The notes: a model not told the origin generated them from the sequence alone. Counted from the first letter of the stretch, positions 46,570 through 58,105 are shown. The stretch is 64,000 nucleotides of DNA from Bradyrhizobium quebecense (GCF_013373795.3 NZ_CP088022.1:5270001-5334000); one strand, 5' to 3'. Translations and numbers: made by a program.

Positions 46570-47091
46570 ATGCCGGTGGTGAGTAAGGATGCCGAACCCC
46601 AGACCTTCGTCTTTCAGGACGACGGCCTGGTGCCAAACAATCCGATGCCGTTCCTGGTCTACAAAGGCGCGATCGACGTCGGCAAAAATCCCGAGGCCAC
46701 GATCGAGCAGCTGTTCGGCGACAACGGCTGGGGCGCGATGTGGCGCAACGGCGTCTACGACTTCGCGCATTATCACGCCACCGTGCACGAGGTGCTGGGC
46801 GTCGCGCGCGGCAGCGCACGCGTGCAGTTCGGCGGCGAACGCGGGCGTGCGCTGGAGATCGCCGCCGGCGACGTCGCGATCCTGCCGGCCGGCACCGGGC
46901 ATCAATGCCTGTCGGCAAGCGGCGACTTCAGCGTGGTCGGCGCCTATCCGCCTGGCCCGCCGATGGACCTGCAACGGCCGACGCCGGAGAACCACCTCAA
47001 GGCGCTGAAGACGATCCCGCTGGTGGCGATCCCCGCCACCGATCCCGTGATGGGCAAGGATGGGCCGCTGGTGCGGCTGTGGAAGCGATAG
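46570..47091 (+). CDS. Cupin-domain protein
   Basis: A 173-residue protein with one beta-barrel cupin. The first motif has YDFAHYHATVHEVLGVARGSA (metal-ligand His residues and Glu). The second is GDVAILPAGTGHQCLSAS, with the late His. It probably binds a divalent metal. It follows the enolase-superfamily gene by 62 bases in the same direction, and a shared pathway is possible but not shown. Confidence 0.8.
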   Translation: MPVVSKDAEPQTFVFQDDGLVPNNPMPFLVYKGAIDVGKNPEATIEQLFGDNGWGAMWRNGVYDFAHYHATVHEVLGVARGSARVQFGGERGRALEIAAGDVAILPAGTGHQCLSASGDFSVVGAYPPGPPMDLQRPTPENHLKALKTIPLVAIPATDPVMGKDGPLVRLWKR

Positions 47092-47117
47092 GAATTGGCC
47101 TGCACCGGTGCCGCTTC

Positions 47118-47259
47118 CCTTCTCCCCCTGTGGGAGAAGGTGGCTCGCATCGACGGATGCGAGCCGGATGAGGGGTCTGTCTTCGCGGATAGAACCCCTC
47201 ACCCGGCTTCATCCCGCTCCGCTCGATTGCGCCACCCTCTCCCACAAGGGGAGAGGGTG
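47118..47259. repeat. Inverted repeat (TTCTCCCC...GGGGAGAGGG type)
   Basis: TCTCCCCCTGTGGGAGAAGG at the left and CCTCTCCCACAAGGGGAGAG at the right are inverted partners, each also a small hairpin. They flank GGATGAGGGG/CCCCTCACCC as an inner pair. It separates the convergent cupin and Dps genes. The same family appears near 17397 and 63521. Confidence 0.75.
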
Positions 47260-47263
47260 AAAC

Positions 47264-47803
47264 TCAGGCCGCGTTGCTGCCTTCCTGGCGGCTTGCCTCG
47301 AACAGGAACCAGGTGCGGCGCTCGGTCTCGTCGATGAAGGTTTCGAGCAGGCCGGCGGTGCCGGAATCCTCGTGGTCGTCGGCGAGCTTGTGCGCCTTGC
47401 GCATCGCCGCCGCCATGTGCTTGTTGTCTTGCATCAACTCGCGCAGCATTTCGCGCGGCGGGACAAAGTCCTCGTCATTGTCCTTGATGGTCTGATGCTT
47501 GGCGATGTCGCCGATCGACCTCAGCGTCGCGCCGCCGAGCTTACGCACCCGCTCGGCGAGTTGGTCGGTGGTCGCGAAGATCGCGTCCGACTGCTCGTCC
47601 AGCAACAAATGGTAATCATGGAAATGCCGGCCGCTGACGTGCCAGTGAAAATTCTTGGTCTTCAGGTAGAGCGCGAAGGCGTCCGCCAGAAGCGTGTTGA
47701 GCGAGGCCGAGATCGTATCCACCGCAGCCTGCGGGAGATCGTTCGGCGTGTCGAGATCGGGCGAGATCTTGTCAGTCTTAGCGTCACTCTTGGCTTTGCT
47801 CAC
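47264..47803 (-). CDS. dps: Dps-family ferritin-like DNA-protection protein
   Basis: A 179-residue protein from GTG 47803, chosen because AGGAAGG lies 6 bases upstream; a longer frame reaches 47842. The four-helix ferritin-like domain carries the ferroxidase residues at the dimer interface: NFHWHVSGRHFHDYHLLLDEQSD (His, His, Asp, Glu). The Lys-rich N-terminus (SKAKSDAKTDK) could bind DNA. It oxidises ferrous iron with peroxide, storing iron and limiting Fenton damage. Confidence 0.9.
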   Translation of the reverse strand: MSKAKSDAKTDKISPDLDTPNDLPQAAVDTISASLNTLLADAFALYLKTKNFHWHVSGRHFHDYHLLLDEQSDAIFATTDQLAERVRKLGGATLRSIGDIAKHQTIKDNDEDFVPPREMLRELMQDNKHMAAAMRKAHKLADDHEDSGTAGLLETFIDETERRTWFLFEASRQEGSNAA

Positions 47804-47928
47804 GTTGGACCTTCCTGTTAGGAACCCCGTATTTCGGCGCATTGAACATTGGCCGCCGGACCGCTAACGCATCATCAGCCCACCTGTTCCTGGAAGTCAG
47901 GAACCCGTTCTGCCGGATACCAAGCGCG

Positions 47929-48618
47929 ATGGATGAATGGATCGACTATTACGATTCCACGCATACGATCTATGCCAGCCGACTGCACCGCGACCTGCAT
48001 TTCCAGGTCATCGCAAACGACATCATCGGCTACATCACCTCGCCCGACGCCGTGGTGCTGGACTATGCCTGCGGTGAGGCGCTGTCGGCGGCGAAGGTCG
48101 CCAATGCCTGCGCCCAGCTCTATCTGGCGGAGCCGGCGCCCGGCGTGCGCGGCCGCCTGGTCGCGCGCTTCGCGTACGACACCCGGATTCGCGTCCGCTC
48201 GCTCGATGAGCTGAAGAACATGGCGGCGGATTCGATCGACCTGGTGGTGATGAACTCGGTGGCGCAATACATGACGCCGCAGGAGCTCGACTCCGCGTTC
48301 GACGTGATCCACCGCCTGCTGAAGCCCTCGGGCCGTTTCGTGCTCGGCGATATCCTGCGGCCGGAAGTCGGCATGGCCAGGGACGTCATCGCGCTGCTGC
48401 GCTTTGCGGCGACCCATGGCTTCCTGCGCGATGCCTTGATCGGGCTCGCCTCGACCGCGCTGTCCGATTACCGGCAGCTGCGCACCAGGATCGGGCTGCA
48501 GCGCTACCGCGAGGACGAGATGATCGCGAAGCTCGGCGCCGCCGGCTTTGACGCCACGCGCGCACCGCGCAACATCGGGCACAATCCGTGGCGGATGACG
48601 TTCGTGGCGCACCACTGA
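47929..48618 (+). CDS. SAM-dependent methyltransferase-like protein
   Basis: A 229-residue class I methyltransferase-like protein from ATG 47929. It has an SAM-binding first strand VVLDYACGEALSAAKV, then LAEPAPG, LDELKNMAADSIDLVVMNSVAQYM and LKPSGRFVLGDILRP. No membrane segments or signal. The substrate is not evident. The start lacks a clear ribosome site. It is divergent from dps, with about 125 bases between starts. Confidence 0.7.
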   Translation: MDEWIDYYDSTHTIYASRLHRDLHFQVIANDIIGYITSPDAVVLDYACGEALSAAKVANACAQLYLAEPAPGVRGRLVARFAYDTRIRVRSLDELKNMAADSIDLVVMNSVAQYMTPQELDSAFDVIHRLLKPSGRFVLGDILRPEVGMARDVIALLRFAATHGFLRDALIGLASTALSDYRQLRTRIGLQRYREDEMIAKLGAAGFDATRAPRNIGHNPWRMTFVAHH

Positions 48619-48695
48619 TCAGAGGTTGCAGGAAATATTAAGGTTAACCAAAAGTAAACATAGCGGCCGCTGAAATAATCAGCAATGATCCACTC

Positions 48696-48771
48696 GGCCC
48701 GGTGGCGGAAGCGTCGACGCGGCAGTGGTGCAACACTGTTTATCCTGGTTCAACTCCAGGCCGGGCCTCCA
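48696..48771 (+). tRNA. tRNA-Cys(GCA)-like sequence with abnormal anticodon arm
   Basis: Exactly 76 bases with a perfect seven-pair acceptor stem (GGCCCGG/CCGGGCC), a perfect five-pair T stem with loop TTCAACT, discriminator T73 and encoded CCA. The D stem is weak (three pairs) and the D loop lacks the usual GG. In the normal register the anticodon stem cannot pair. Shifted by one base it gives CAGTG/CACTG with a six-base loop GTGCAA, placing GCA after T. U73, G2-C71, C3-G70 and GCA are tRNA-Cys identity elements. It is either an unusual functional tRNA or a decayed copy. No other tRNA is in the window. Confidence 0.55.
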
Positions 48772-49035
48772 CGCTTCGCCCTGACGGGCTACGCGTGGCG
48801 CAGCCACGCAGGGACCAGCGGGGCAAAGCGTGTCCGGCGTAGCTTGAGCGTAGCGAAAGCGTAGACGGACTGGGCAGCGAGCGCAGCCGGGCCTCAGCAG
48901 TCACCCCGCGCCCCAATCGGCCCCCCTCGAATGCGGGATTTCCCCCAGAATCGCAGTTGATTGGGCGTTTTTGGGGGTTTCGCAGGTGCGGAAACTGGTC
49001 TAAAGACCACCCGCGCGCGAGGGATCGCGCTTCCG
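48772..49035. other. Structured gene-free region between the tRNA-like gene and the carB leader
   Basis: No gene is supported. GCGTGGCGCAGCCACGC (about 48793-48809) is a perfect dyad, and GCCGGGCCTC at about 48886-48895 repeats the tRNA 3' end (same ten bases at 48759-48768). Short GTAGC-GAGCGTAGC units recur. It could be a repeat cluster or the remains of an insertion next to a tRNA end; nothing proves integration. Confidence 0.4.
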
Positions 49036-49092
49036 GCGCTACAATATGTAGCGCATGGCTCGAGGGACGCGCGGGACGCGCGCCCTTTTTTT
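49036..49092 (+). promoter_or_regulatory. carB leader: two hairpins, the second terminator-like
   Basis: Hairpin 1 is a perfect eight-pair stem GCGCTACA/TGTAGCGC (49036-49054). Hairpin 2 pairs GGG plus CGCGC with GCGCG plus CCC (49064-49085, one bulged A) and is followed by seven T residues (49086-49092). The T-run ends only 28 bases before the carB ATG. That is the structure of an intrinsic terminator, so attenuation of carB is plausible. TACAAT at 49040-49045 also resembles a -10 box. Confidence 0.6.
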
Positions 49093-49120
49093 GTGCCCAA
49101 ATTCCAGTCCGCGAGAGCTG

Positions 49121-52585
<3,465 letters not shown>

Positions 52586-52779
52586 CCGCTGCCCGGGCTG
52601 AAGGCCCGAAGCGGTCAATTAGCCGAATGGCTGGAACTCACCGCGCGATTGGATGTTGTCACGGCCCTTAGCGGGGCCGAAAATCACTGGGCTTCCGGGC
52701 GCATTCGCGTCCTGATTCCTGCGTTAGCTGAACTGGATATTCGTGCACGGCCGACGGGCGCGCACGATGAAGGACGAAG

Positions 52780-53256
52780 ATGATGGATAAGGTTCCGATG
52801 ACCGCCGGCGGATACGCCGCGCTGACGGACGAGCTCAAGAAGCGACAGTCGGAGGATCGTCCGCGCATCATCGAACACATTGCGGAAGCGCGTTCGCATG
52901 GCGACCTCTCGGAGAACGCCGAGTATCACGCCGCCAAGGAAGAGCAGTCGCACAACGAGGGTCGCATCGCCGAGCTCGAGGACAAGCTCGCGCGCGCCGA
53001 CATCATCGACATTTCGAAACTGTCCGGCGACACCATCAAGTTCGGCGCGACCGTAACGCTGATCGACGAGGACACCGAGAAGAAGGCGGTCTGGCAGATC
53101 GTCGGCGAGGTCGAGGCCGACGCCAAGAAGGGCCGCATCTCCATCACCTCGCCGCTTGCACGCGCGCTGATCGGCAAGAAAAAGGGCACCACCGTCGAAG
53201 TGATGGCGCCGGGCGGCGCCAAGGCCTACGAGATCACCAAGGTCGAGTGGCGGTAG
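52780..53256 (+). CDS. greA: Transcription elongation factor GreA
   Basis: A 158-residue factor that rescues backtracked RNA polymerase by stimulating transcript cleavage. The N-terminal coiled coil carries the acidic tip [15 protein letters not shown] (two acidic residues needed for cleavage). The C-terminal FKBP-like domain has [22 protein letters not shown]. Two adjacent ATGs (52780, 52783) are possible, with AAGGA upstream of both. It lies 194 bases after carB. Confidence 0.97.
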   Translation: MMDKVPMTAGGYAALTDELKKRQSEDRPRIIEHIAEARSHGDLSENAEYHAAKEEQSHNEGRIAELEDKLARADIIDISKLSGDTIKFGATVTLIDEDTEKKAVWQIVGEVEADAKKGRISITSPLARALIGKKKGTTVEVMAPGGAKAYEITKVEWR

Positions 53257-53277
53257 TTACCTTGACGTGACTGGTGC

Positions 53278-53308
53278 AAAAAAGCCGCGTCCTGCACGCG
53301 GCTTTTTT
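53278..53308 (+). terminator. Strong Rho-independent terminator after greA
   Basis: AAAAAAGCCGCGT pairs with ACGCGGCTTTTTT around a five-base loop; the stem runs into six T residues. It is 22 bases after the greA stop. The flanking A run means it could work in both directions. Confidence 0.9.
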
Positions 53309-53596
53309 ATACCCCGCGTCTGACAGCAATGTGAGTGGAGAGCGCGTGCGCGGCATACTAGTGAGGCCGTGACATGGTTATGCAGTATAATCATATCGGG
53401 GGACGGAGTTCGAGCTGGTGATTGCGTCGCAACACGCATCGCGGCGCGTCACCGTGCCACTGCCTCATTCTCTCGCAACTGCCATCGAGCGAGGAATGAT
53501 TGCAGGCGCAAGGTGTTGACGCCACACTCCGGTGGCGAACACCGTGTGTTTCTGCTTCATGCAACGTTCCAGCGTGTCAAAGAGGGGTAACTGACA
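53309..53596. other. Gene-free stretch upstream of the DoxX gene
   Basis: Nearly 290 bases without a supported gene after the greA terminator. It contains AT-rich runs such as GTTATGCAGTATAATCATATC near 53374, where TATAAT (53388-53393) could be a -10 box, and GAGGGG before the DoxX start. I see no convincing -35 at the right spacing. Confidence 0.35.
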
Positions 53597-53992
53597 ATGG
53601 ACCAGATGTTTTCCAAGTTTCAGCCGGTGGCACTTAGCCTGTTTCGGTTCATCACCGGACTGCTGCTGTTTCAGTTCGGCGTCGCCAAGCTCCTCAAATT
53701 TCCACCCGGGACAATGTTCGAGAAAGTCGAACTGTTCTCCTTGATCGGAGCTGCCGGCACACTCGAATTGGTCCTGGGCGGGCTGCTGATGATCGGCCTG
53801 TTCTCGCGAATCGTGGCCTTCGTCTTGGCGGGCGAAATGGCTTTCGCCTACTTCATCGGCCACTTCCCCAAGGGCTTTTATCCGCTGCTCAACAACGGCA
53901 GTCTGGCGATCGCGCTCTGCTTTGCCTGCCTGTATCTCGCGACCTCGGGCCCCGGTCCGATCAGCGTCGACGCTGCGATGGGCAGGAAGTAA
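53597..53992 (+). CDS. DoxX-family membrane protein
   Basis: A 131-residue inner-membrane protein with four helices. The first region LFRFITGLLLFQFGVAKLLKFPPG and GTLELVLGGLLMIGLFSRIVAFVLAGEMAFAYFIGHFPKGFYP (split) are typical of DoxX. The family is linked to thiosulfate oxidation and to redox protection complexes, but the role of this member is unknown. GAGGGG precedes the start. Confidence 0.85.
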   Translation: MDQMFSKFQPVALSLFRFITGLLLFQFGVAKLLKFPPGTMFEKVELFSLIGAAGTLELVLGGLLMIGLFSRIVAFVLAGEMAFAYFIGHFPKGFYPLLNNGSLAIALCFACLYLATSGPGPISVDAAMGRK

Positions 53993-53999
53993 CAACGCT

Positions 54000-54029
54000 G
54001 AGCCCGTCCCGTTCAACCGGGACGGGCTC
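54000..54029 (+). terminator. Hairpin terminator after the DoxX gene
   Basis: A perfect twelve-pair stem GAGCCCGTCCCG/CGGGACGGGCTC with a six-base loop lies eight bases after the DoxX stop. The following TTC lacks a long T-run, so it may be a weak terminator or mainly a 3' end stabiliser. Confidence 0.65.
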
Positions 54030-54362
54030 TTCACGGCTGCGCCACAGCGACAGCGGCAATCCGTCGAACAATGCAAGAATAGTCAGGAGAGCCTGAGGGC
54101 GCTGTCCGAGCGCGATGGGACCAACCCGAAGCGCGTTGCAAAGATCGAAGAAGCGCGGTCCGCTGGACGATCTCCTACCGGCCCAAAAAGGGCGCCTGAA
54201 GCCCGTTACGTCCTGCGGGTCAGTTGCGGGCTCGAATTTGCATTCCGCACCGGTTCGCATTGGGTGCCAATGCAACCATCTGCCCCTTCATCGGAGCAGG
54301 CTCAGCAGCGTTCCCGGTAGCGGCTTTGCCCAATTTCAGCCGCAAGGTCCTTGGCGAGAAAA
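54030..54362. other. Gene-free stretch between convergent genes
   Basis: About 330 bases without a supported gene. Open frames on both strands (for example 53961-54275 minus) lack a ribosome site and have unnatural composition. I see no clear repeat or promoter. It separates the DoxX gene from a leftward exported-protein gene. Confidence 0.35.
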
Positions 54363-55094
54363 CTAGCGATCCGAAGCGAGTTGCACCGTTTGGCGCCTGC
54401 CGTTGATCTCTTTCAGCTGGTTTACGTATTCCTCAGGCTTCATCAAATGGAATGGGGCCTTTAAGCCCATGAAGCTGGCAATACGGCCAATAAAGGCCGT
54501 GCAATTGGTCGTTTCCGCGTTCCAGAGCGGCGAGGTGGCCTGAAGGTGCTTAATATACGCAAAAACCTTCTTCGCGTCGGCCTCACTCAGATACACGCGA
54601 TAGTTGGCCGTCAAGTACTGCTCGTCAAGGTCGCCGTAGCTTGCTCCGGTCTCGGAGGGCACCCATGTCAGATGTCCCAGCACGTAGGGCAGCACGTCGC
54701 CCGCTGGGTGCAGCCCCGCAACTTCGACCTGTTTCTCGCTTGTCTTGCCGTACCAGACAAACGCATGCCCATATGACGCCGCCGTGCGGGCACGAAAGTC
54801 CACGTAATACGGCCCTTTGGCCGTTGACCTCCGAACCGGTTTGACGTCTCCGCCAGAAGCGGAAGCGCTCGGTCCAGCAACGGCGGCTGCCACAACCGAT
54901 CTTGACGACGGTTTGCGCAGCTTGTCCTGCTGCAGCGGCGCTTGATCCGTTTGTGCAGCCAATTGCTGCGCATAACCGATACCGGCTTCAAAAGTCACGG
55001 AAGCCACAACGACGCCAACACCGACAAGCAGCCGCAGGCCGCATCGTTTCCGATTGAATTCTGGCACCTTCAGACCCTCACAAGGGCAAGACAT
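54363..55094 (-). CDS. Exported hypothetical protein with possible permuted papain-like fold
   Basis: About 243 residues from ATG 55094 (TTG 55118 is in frame). A signal or anchor segment spans about 20-43, ending near YAQ. After a low-complexity linker, the mature domain has AASYGHAFVWYGK (His) and, later, NAETTNCTAFIGRIA (Cys). That order of His before Cys is like permuted NlpC/P60 and LRAT-type cysteine enzymes. The resemblance is mine and unproven. No named family is recognised. Confidence 0.6.
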   Translation of the reverse strand: MSCPCEGLKVPEFNRKRCGLRLLVGVGVVVASVTFEAGIGYAQQLAAQTDQAPLQQDKLRKPSSRSVVAAAVAGPSASASGGDVKPVRRSTAKGPYYVDFRARTAASYGHAFVWYGKTSEKQVEVAGLHPAGDVLPYVLGHLTWVPSETGASYGDLDEQYLTANYRVYLSEADAKKVFAYIKHLQATSPLWNAETTNCTAFIGRIASFMGLKAPFHLMKPEEYVNQLKEINGRRQTVQLASDR

Positions 55095-55153
55095 CTCCCC
55101 GAGCGCCGCCTTCAGCAAAGCTGAAGGTGTGCGCTGCCAGGGCGATCCCCGAA

Positions 55154-55369
55154 CTAACCCTTCGTTACGATCGGAGCCGGAGCTTTTCCAACCGGGTACT
55201 TGCCAACCGGATATTTGCCAACCGGATATTTGCCAACCGGATATTTGCCGATCGGCATCTTGCCAACCGGAGCGTTTTCCGTGACCGGCTGCGGATGTGG
55301 CAGGTCGGCTGCGCTGGCGGCAGCCATGAAACCAAAAGTCGCAACTCCAACAACCAGAAATTTCAACAT
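55154..55369 (-). CDS. Exported small protein with GKYPV pentapeptide repeats
   Basis: A 71-residue protein from ATG 55369, with GGAGA five bases before it. A signal peptide (about 1-21, ending SAA) is followed by LPHPQPVTENAP and then tandem units of the GKYPV type: GKMPI, GKYPV four times, then GKAP. The units are 15-base DNA repeats (55197-55271), four of them nearly identical. Basic, extended and probably unstructured. No family or function known. Confidence 0.65.
   Translation of the reverse strand: MLKFLVVGVATFGFMAAASAADLPHPQPVTENAPVGKMPIGKYPVGKYPVGKYPVGKYPVGKAPAPIVTKG
55197..55271. repeat. Five tandem 15-base units inside the GKYPV gene
   Basis: Five in-frame units of the form TATTTGCCAACCGGA (55197-55211, 55212-55226, 55227-55241, 55242-55256, 55257-55271), three nearly identical and two diverged. 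The phase matches the five-residue protein repeat, so length changes by slippage would keep the reading frame. Confidence 0.85.
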
Positions 55370-55549
55370 CGTGATCTCCGAGATGGACAGCGTGAGTGGG
55401 AGCACCTTACCCTCTATCGGCTACGGCGCAATTAACGCTGTATCGAGGCTCGTGCTTGTGCGGTCATTTCTTTGCAGGATGTGACAAAAACGACACGGAA
55501 TGATTGCTTTGCGTGCAGGGCCCGGCGAGACCGACCTCGTATCGCCGGC

Positions 55550-56134
55550 TCAGAGCAGCCTCGGCATAATGCGTCCGGTCCGAGCCATATACTCGCGATA
55601 CTCGTCGCCGAACGTTTCCAGCATCATCTGTTCTTCTCTGGCAAGCCGCCCGAAAAACAATGTCCCAAATCCGATCAGGCCAGCGAAACCGGCCACCAAA
55701 TTCGGCAAGAGCAATGCCTGGGCGGCAGCCCAGAGCCAGAATGCGGAATACATGGGGTGGCGAATTTTTCGATAGATCCCGTCGGTGATCAGGTGATGAT
55801 TTTCCCGCACGTCGAGACTTACCGACCAGTTCCGACCAAGAGCGCGATGGGTCAGCCGGAACATGATCAGCGCTGCAATCGCCAGGAGAACGCCCAGCCA
55901 GGCTTGAGCTGGCCGGAAGACGTACGATGCGAAATGAGGTGCGGCTGTTGCGATGTAGACGAACGGCACAATGCCGAGACCGGTGAGCGATATCAGCAGC
56001 AGGGTGTTTTCGCGAGCACCCCGGGCGCTCCGCAAGACCCTTTCACGGCGAGCACGACGCGCGTATCTGTAGCGGATGAGATACCAACCGACCGCCATCA
56101 TGATAAACACGAACTTGGCAATGTCAGGCGTCAT
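55550..56134 (-). CDS. ICMT/PEMT-like membrane methyltransferase
   Basis: A 194-residue inner-membrane protein with four or five helices. The C-terminal half fits the isoprenylcysteine carboxyl methyltransferase and phospholipid methyltransferase superfamily: NHHLITDGIYRKIRHPMYSAFW with the RHPMY SAM-site motif, then a late EEQMMLETFGDEYREYMARTGR. The acceptor is unknown; isoprenylated proteins are not expected in bacteria. Confidence 0.8.
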   Translation of the reverse strand: MTPDIAKFVFIMMAVGWYLIRYRYARRARRERVLRSARGARENTLLLISLTGLGIVPFVYIATAAPHFASYVFRPAQAWLGVLLAIAALIMFRLTHRALGRNWSVSLDVRENHHLITDGIYRKIRHPMYSAFWLWAAAQALLLPNLVAGFAGLIGFGTLFFGRLAREEQMMLETFGDEYREYMARTGRIMPRLL

Positions 56135-56332
56135 CGTGGGCCCAGGGCTCGTTTCGCTGGCGCGTCATCTCTGCCGACCATTGAAAGGGCGCCAACCTTA
56201 GCGAGCGTTAGAGATTTGACCTAAACTGATCCACAGATCAGCATGAAACAATCATACAGGGCTTGCACGTCGTTTGCACTGATAAGTTGGCCGTGCGACC
56301 GCTCGAATCCAAGGCGGAGGCGTCGCTGGGCT

Positions 56333-56875
56333 CTACCTCGCCTGCGGCGAGGCCGCGATGGCTCTCCGGTCGATCATCGCCAACACTCGCGGGAGTAACT
56401 GCGACGCTATGAAAGCATGGCCGTCAGTCGTGAGGTGAATGAAGTCAAAAGCGTAATACTGCCGCGGAATCTCTTCGTCGTACACGATCACTTTGATGGC
56501 GCGATCACGCAACCGCCGCTCCATCGCGGCGATGTTGGCCGCCCGCTGCTCCTTCGTAACCAGGAAACGCCTGTCGTTGCCTCCAGGCTGCAAGATTACG
56601 ATGTCGGTTCCCCTTGGCACATCGCTATCAATGCGCTTGAGCATGCCGGCTGTGGTATCGAAGGGAACGCCCGCATTGACGACGTTCGCATTGACGCCCT
56701 TCCCTTTCAGCAGAACCTCTAACTTGGCCGGGTAGGCACCTTGCTTTCCAACGTACCAGCCTTGCGTATTGCTTGCGCCGACCGCCACGATATGAACCGG
56801 TTTTGTGAAGGCGGCGCAAACGGTCGCCAGGATACACAAGGCCATAGCGACCGAGAATTTTCTGAACGGCGTCAC
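56333..56875 (-). CDS. SGNH/GDSL-type esterase, exported
   Basis: A 180-residue secreted hydrolase from GTG 56875, supported by GGAGG 7 bases before it. A signal peptide (about 1-22) precedes block I VAVGASNTQG (nucleophile Ser), block III GGND, and block V FDFIHLTTDGH (Asp and His). The catalytic set is complete. Relatives include TesA-like thioesterase/lysophospholipase proteins; substrate not known. It is the first of three hydrolase genes within 3 kb. Confidence 0.8.
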   Translation of the reverse strand: MTPFRKFSVAMALCILATVCAAFTKPVHIVAVGASNTQGWYVGKQGAYPAKLEVLLKGKGVNANVVNAGVPFDTTAGMLKRIDSDVPRGTDIVILQPGGNDRRFLVTKEQRAANIAAMERRLRDRAIKVIVYDEEIPRQYYAFDFIHLTTDGHAFIASQLLPRVLAMIDRRAIAASPQAR

Positions 56876-56961
56876 CGACTGCCTCCGGCCTGAAGTGCTA
56901 AAGAGAACAATACGAACACCGGGCCCCGACAGAGACGTGACCTAAAGCCTTACATATAGTG

Positions 56962-57711
56962 TCAAACCCCAACTCCAGCTGCCTTCTGGGCGTCATGCGA
57001 GGAATTGGTTGAAGCTCCGGCCGCAGGCAAGTCCGCGTTCGAAGGATTCTGGCGTTGTCGTGGGCGCGCGACAGCGAGCCCGATTGCCCTGATCTTTCGC
57101 ATCACCAGGCTATGCAACGCCGCGCTTTTATCGATGTTGAAGTGGTCGACGTTTACATCGCGAACGTAGAAGTTTGTAAGCTCGCCGCGGAAGCCGGGGC
57201 CGCGACTTATTCGAGCGCTTTCATGCTTGTACAGATTCAAAACCCTTGCGACATTAGCCGTCGCCGCATGAGGCGACGTTCCGTCGAATGGGACAACCAA
57301 AGCGACCGGCACGCCCATCTGGCCAAGGTACTCTGCCATCGACATCACGGCATCCGCACCAAGAGAGTGCCCCATCAGTATGATGGGGCCACGCTGGCCC
57401 GCTCGATAGTTCGCGATAATTTCGTCGGCAACGCCTCTCCACTGGGCGTGATTGGCGACAACCGCGGCGATGCCGGCCGCGCGCAGATGGACGGCGAGGT
57501 CGTCCATGCCCAAAGAGAAGACATTCAACAATCCGCGAAACAAGTATGCGTGCGCCGCGGAGGAATGCAGCCGAGCTGGCGAACCGGTCGATCTCAGTGC
57601 AACGGGTATTGCGGGGCGAGCCTGCGCCGCGTTGTTCAAATGCAAGCTGCTTGCAAAAACAACCGTGAAGACGGCGCATACCCGCGCCGCGCTGTAACAT
57701 AATCTTTTCAT
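56962..57711 (-). CDS. Exported alpha/beta hydrolase (lipase/thioesterase-like)
   Basis: A 249-residue secreted protein from ATG 57711, with GAGGG 8 bases upstream. A signal peptide (about 1-31) is followed by an alpha/beta hydrolase with the nucleophile elbow MGHSLGADAV. FRGLLNVFSLGMDDLAVHL fits a small thioesterase-like member. Late basic and polar residues make the tail low complexity. Its start codon lies only four bases from an upstream ATG of the rightward gene (57716), which argues that gene begins further on. Confidence 0.75.
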   Translation of the reverse strand: MKRLCYSAARVCAVFTVVFASSLHLNNAAQARPAIPVALRSTGSPARLHSSAAHAYLFRGLLNVFSLGMDDLAVHLRAAGIAAVVANHAQWRGVADEIIANYRAGQRGPIILMGHSLGADAVMSMAEYLGQMGVPVALVVPFDGTSPHAATANVARVLNLYKHESARISRGPGFRGELTNFYVRDVNVDHFNIDKSAALHSLVMRKIRAIGLAVARPRQRQNPSNADLPAAGASTNSSHDAQKAAGVGV

Positions 57712-57790
57712 TTCAATGTCCCTCGCCCACCTCAAGTCCAGTCGCATTAAACCAGACCTACGAATCGTGACAATCAAGAGCGAGTTCGAA

Positions 57791-58105
57791 ATGCGTGTTG
57801 AGGCGCGCAATTGGTTTACTGTCGCGGATTTGCCACATCGAGCCACGACCGTTCATGACCTTCCGGCGGTCAATTGGCTTCCACTATGGGAAGGTCCTCT
57901 GTACTTTTTGATCGAGGCCAACTCAAAGGGTGTCGCCTCGCGGAGGGAGTGGTACCTTAATAAGGCCAAAAGCCGCACCATCCATGTCGGCTACACCAAG
58001 GCTTCGGAAGCAACGTCGCAAGAGTTCCGGGGTAACGTGTCTATGCGGTCCGGTTTCCGGAACGAGTGGCAACCAATGTCCATAACGATTCGAGTTGCTA
58101 GATGA
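57791..58105 (+). CDS. Hypothetical protein coupled to the membrane lipase gene
   Basis: A 104-residue soluble protein starting at ATG 57791; ATG 57716 would add 25 residues. The chosen start avoids an overlap of its control region with the divergent hydrolase. Trp and Tyr are frequent (NWLPLWEGPLYFLIE). Its stop overlaps the next start by ATGA, so the two are translationally coupled and likely to work together. No family is recognised; a regulator or partner of the lipase is inference. Confidence 0.55.
   Translation: MRVEARNWFTVADLPHRATTVHDLPAVNWLPLWEGPLYFLIEANSKGVASRREWYLNKAKSRTIHVGYTKASEATSQEFRGNVSMRSGFRNEWQPMSITIRVAR

Noticed and set aside
48886..48895. Ten-base copy of the tRNA 3' end as an integration site
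   Set aside because: Ten bases in a GC-rich region is weak, the span is under 150 bases and there is no integrase gene.
53961..54275. A 104-residue minus-strand frame after the DoxX gene
   Set aside because: It runs through the DoxX terminator hairpin, has no ribosome site and no family.
55197..55271. Possible CRISPR-like array of 15-base units
   Set aside because: Units are contiguous without spacers and match a five-residue protein repeat in frame, so they are coding tandem repeats.
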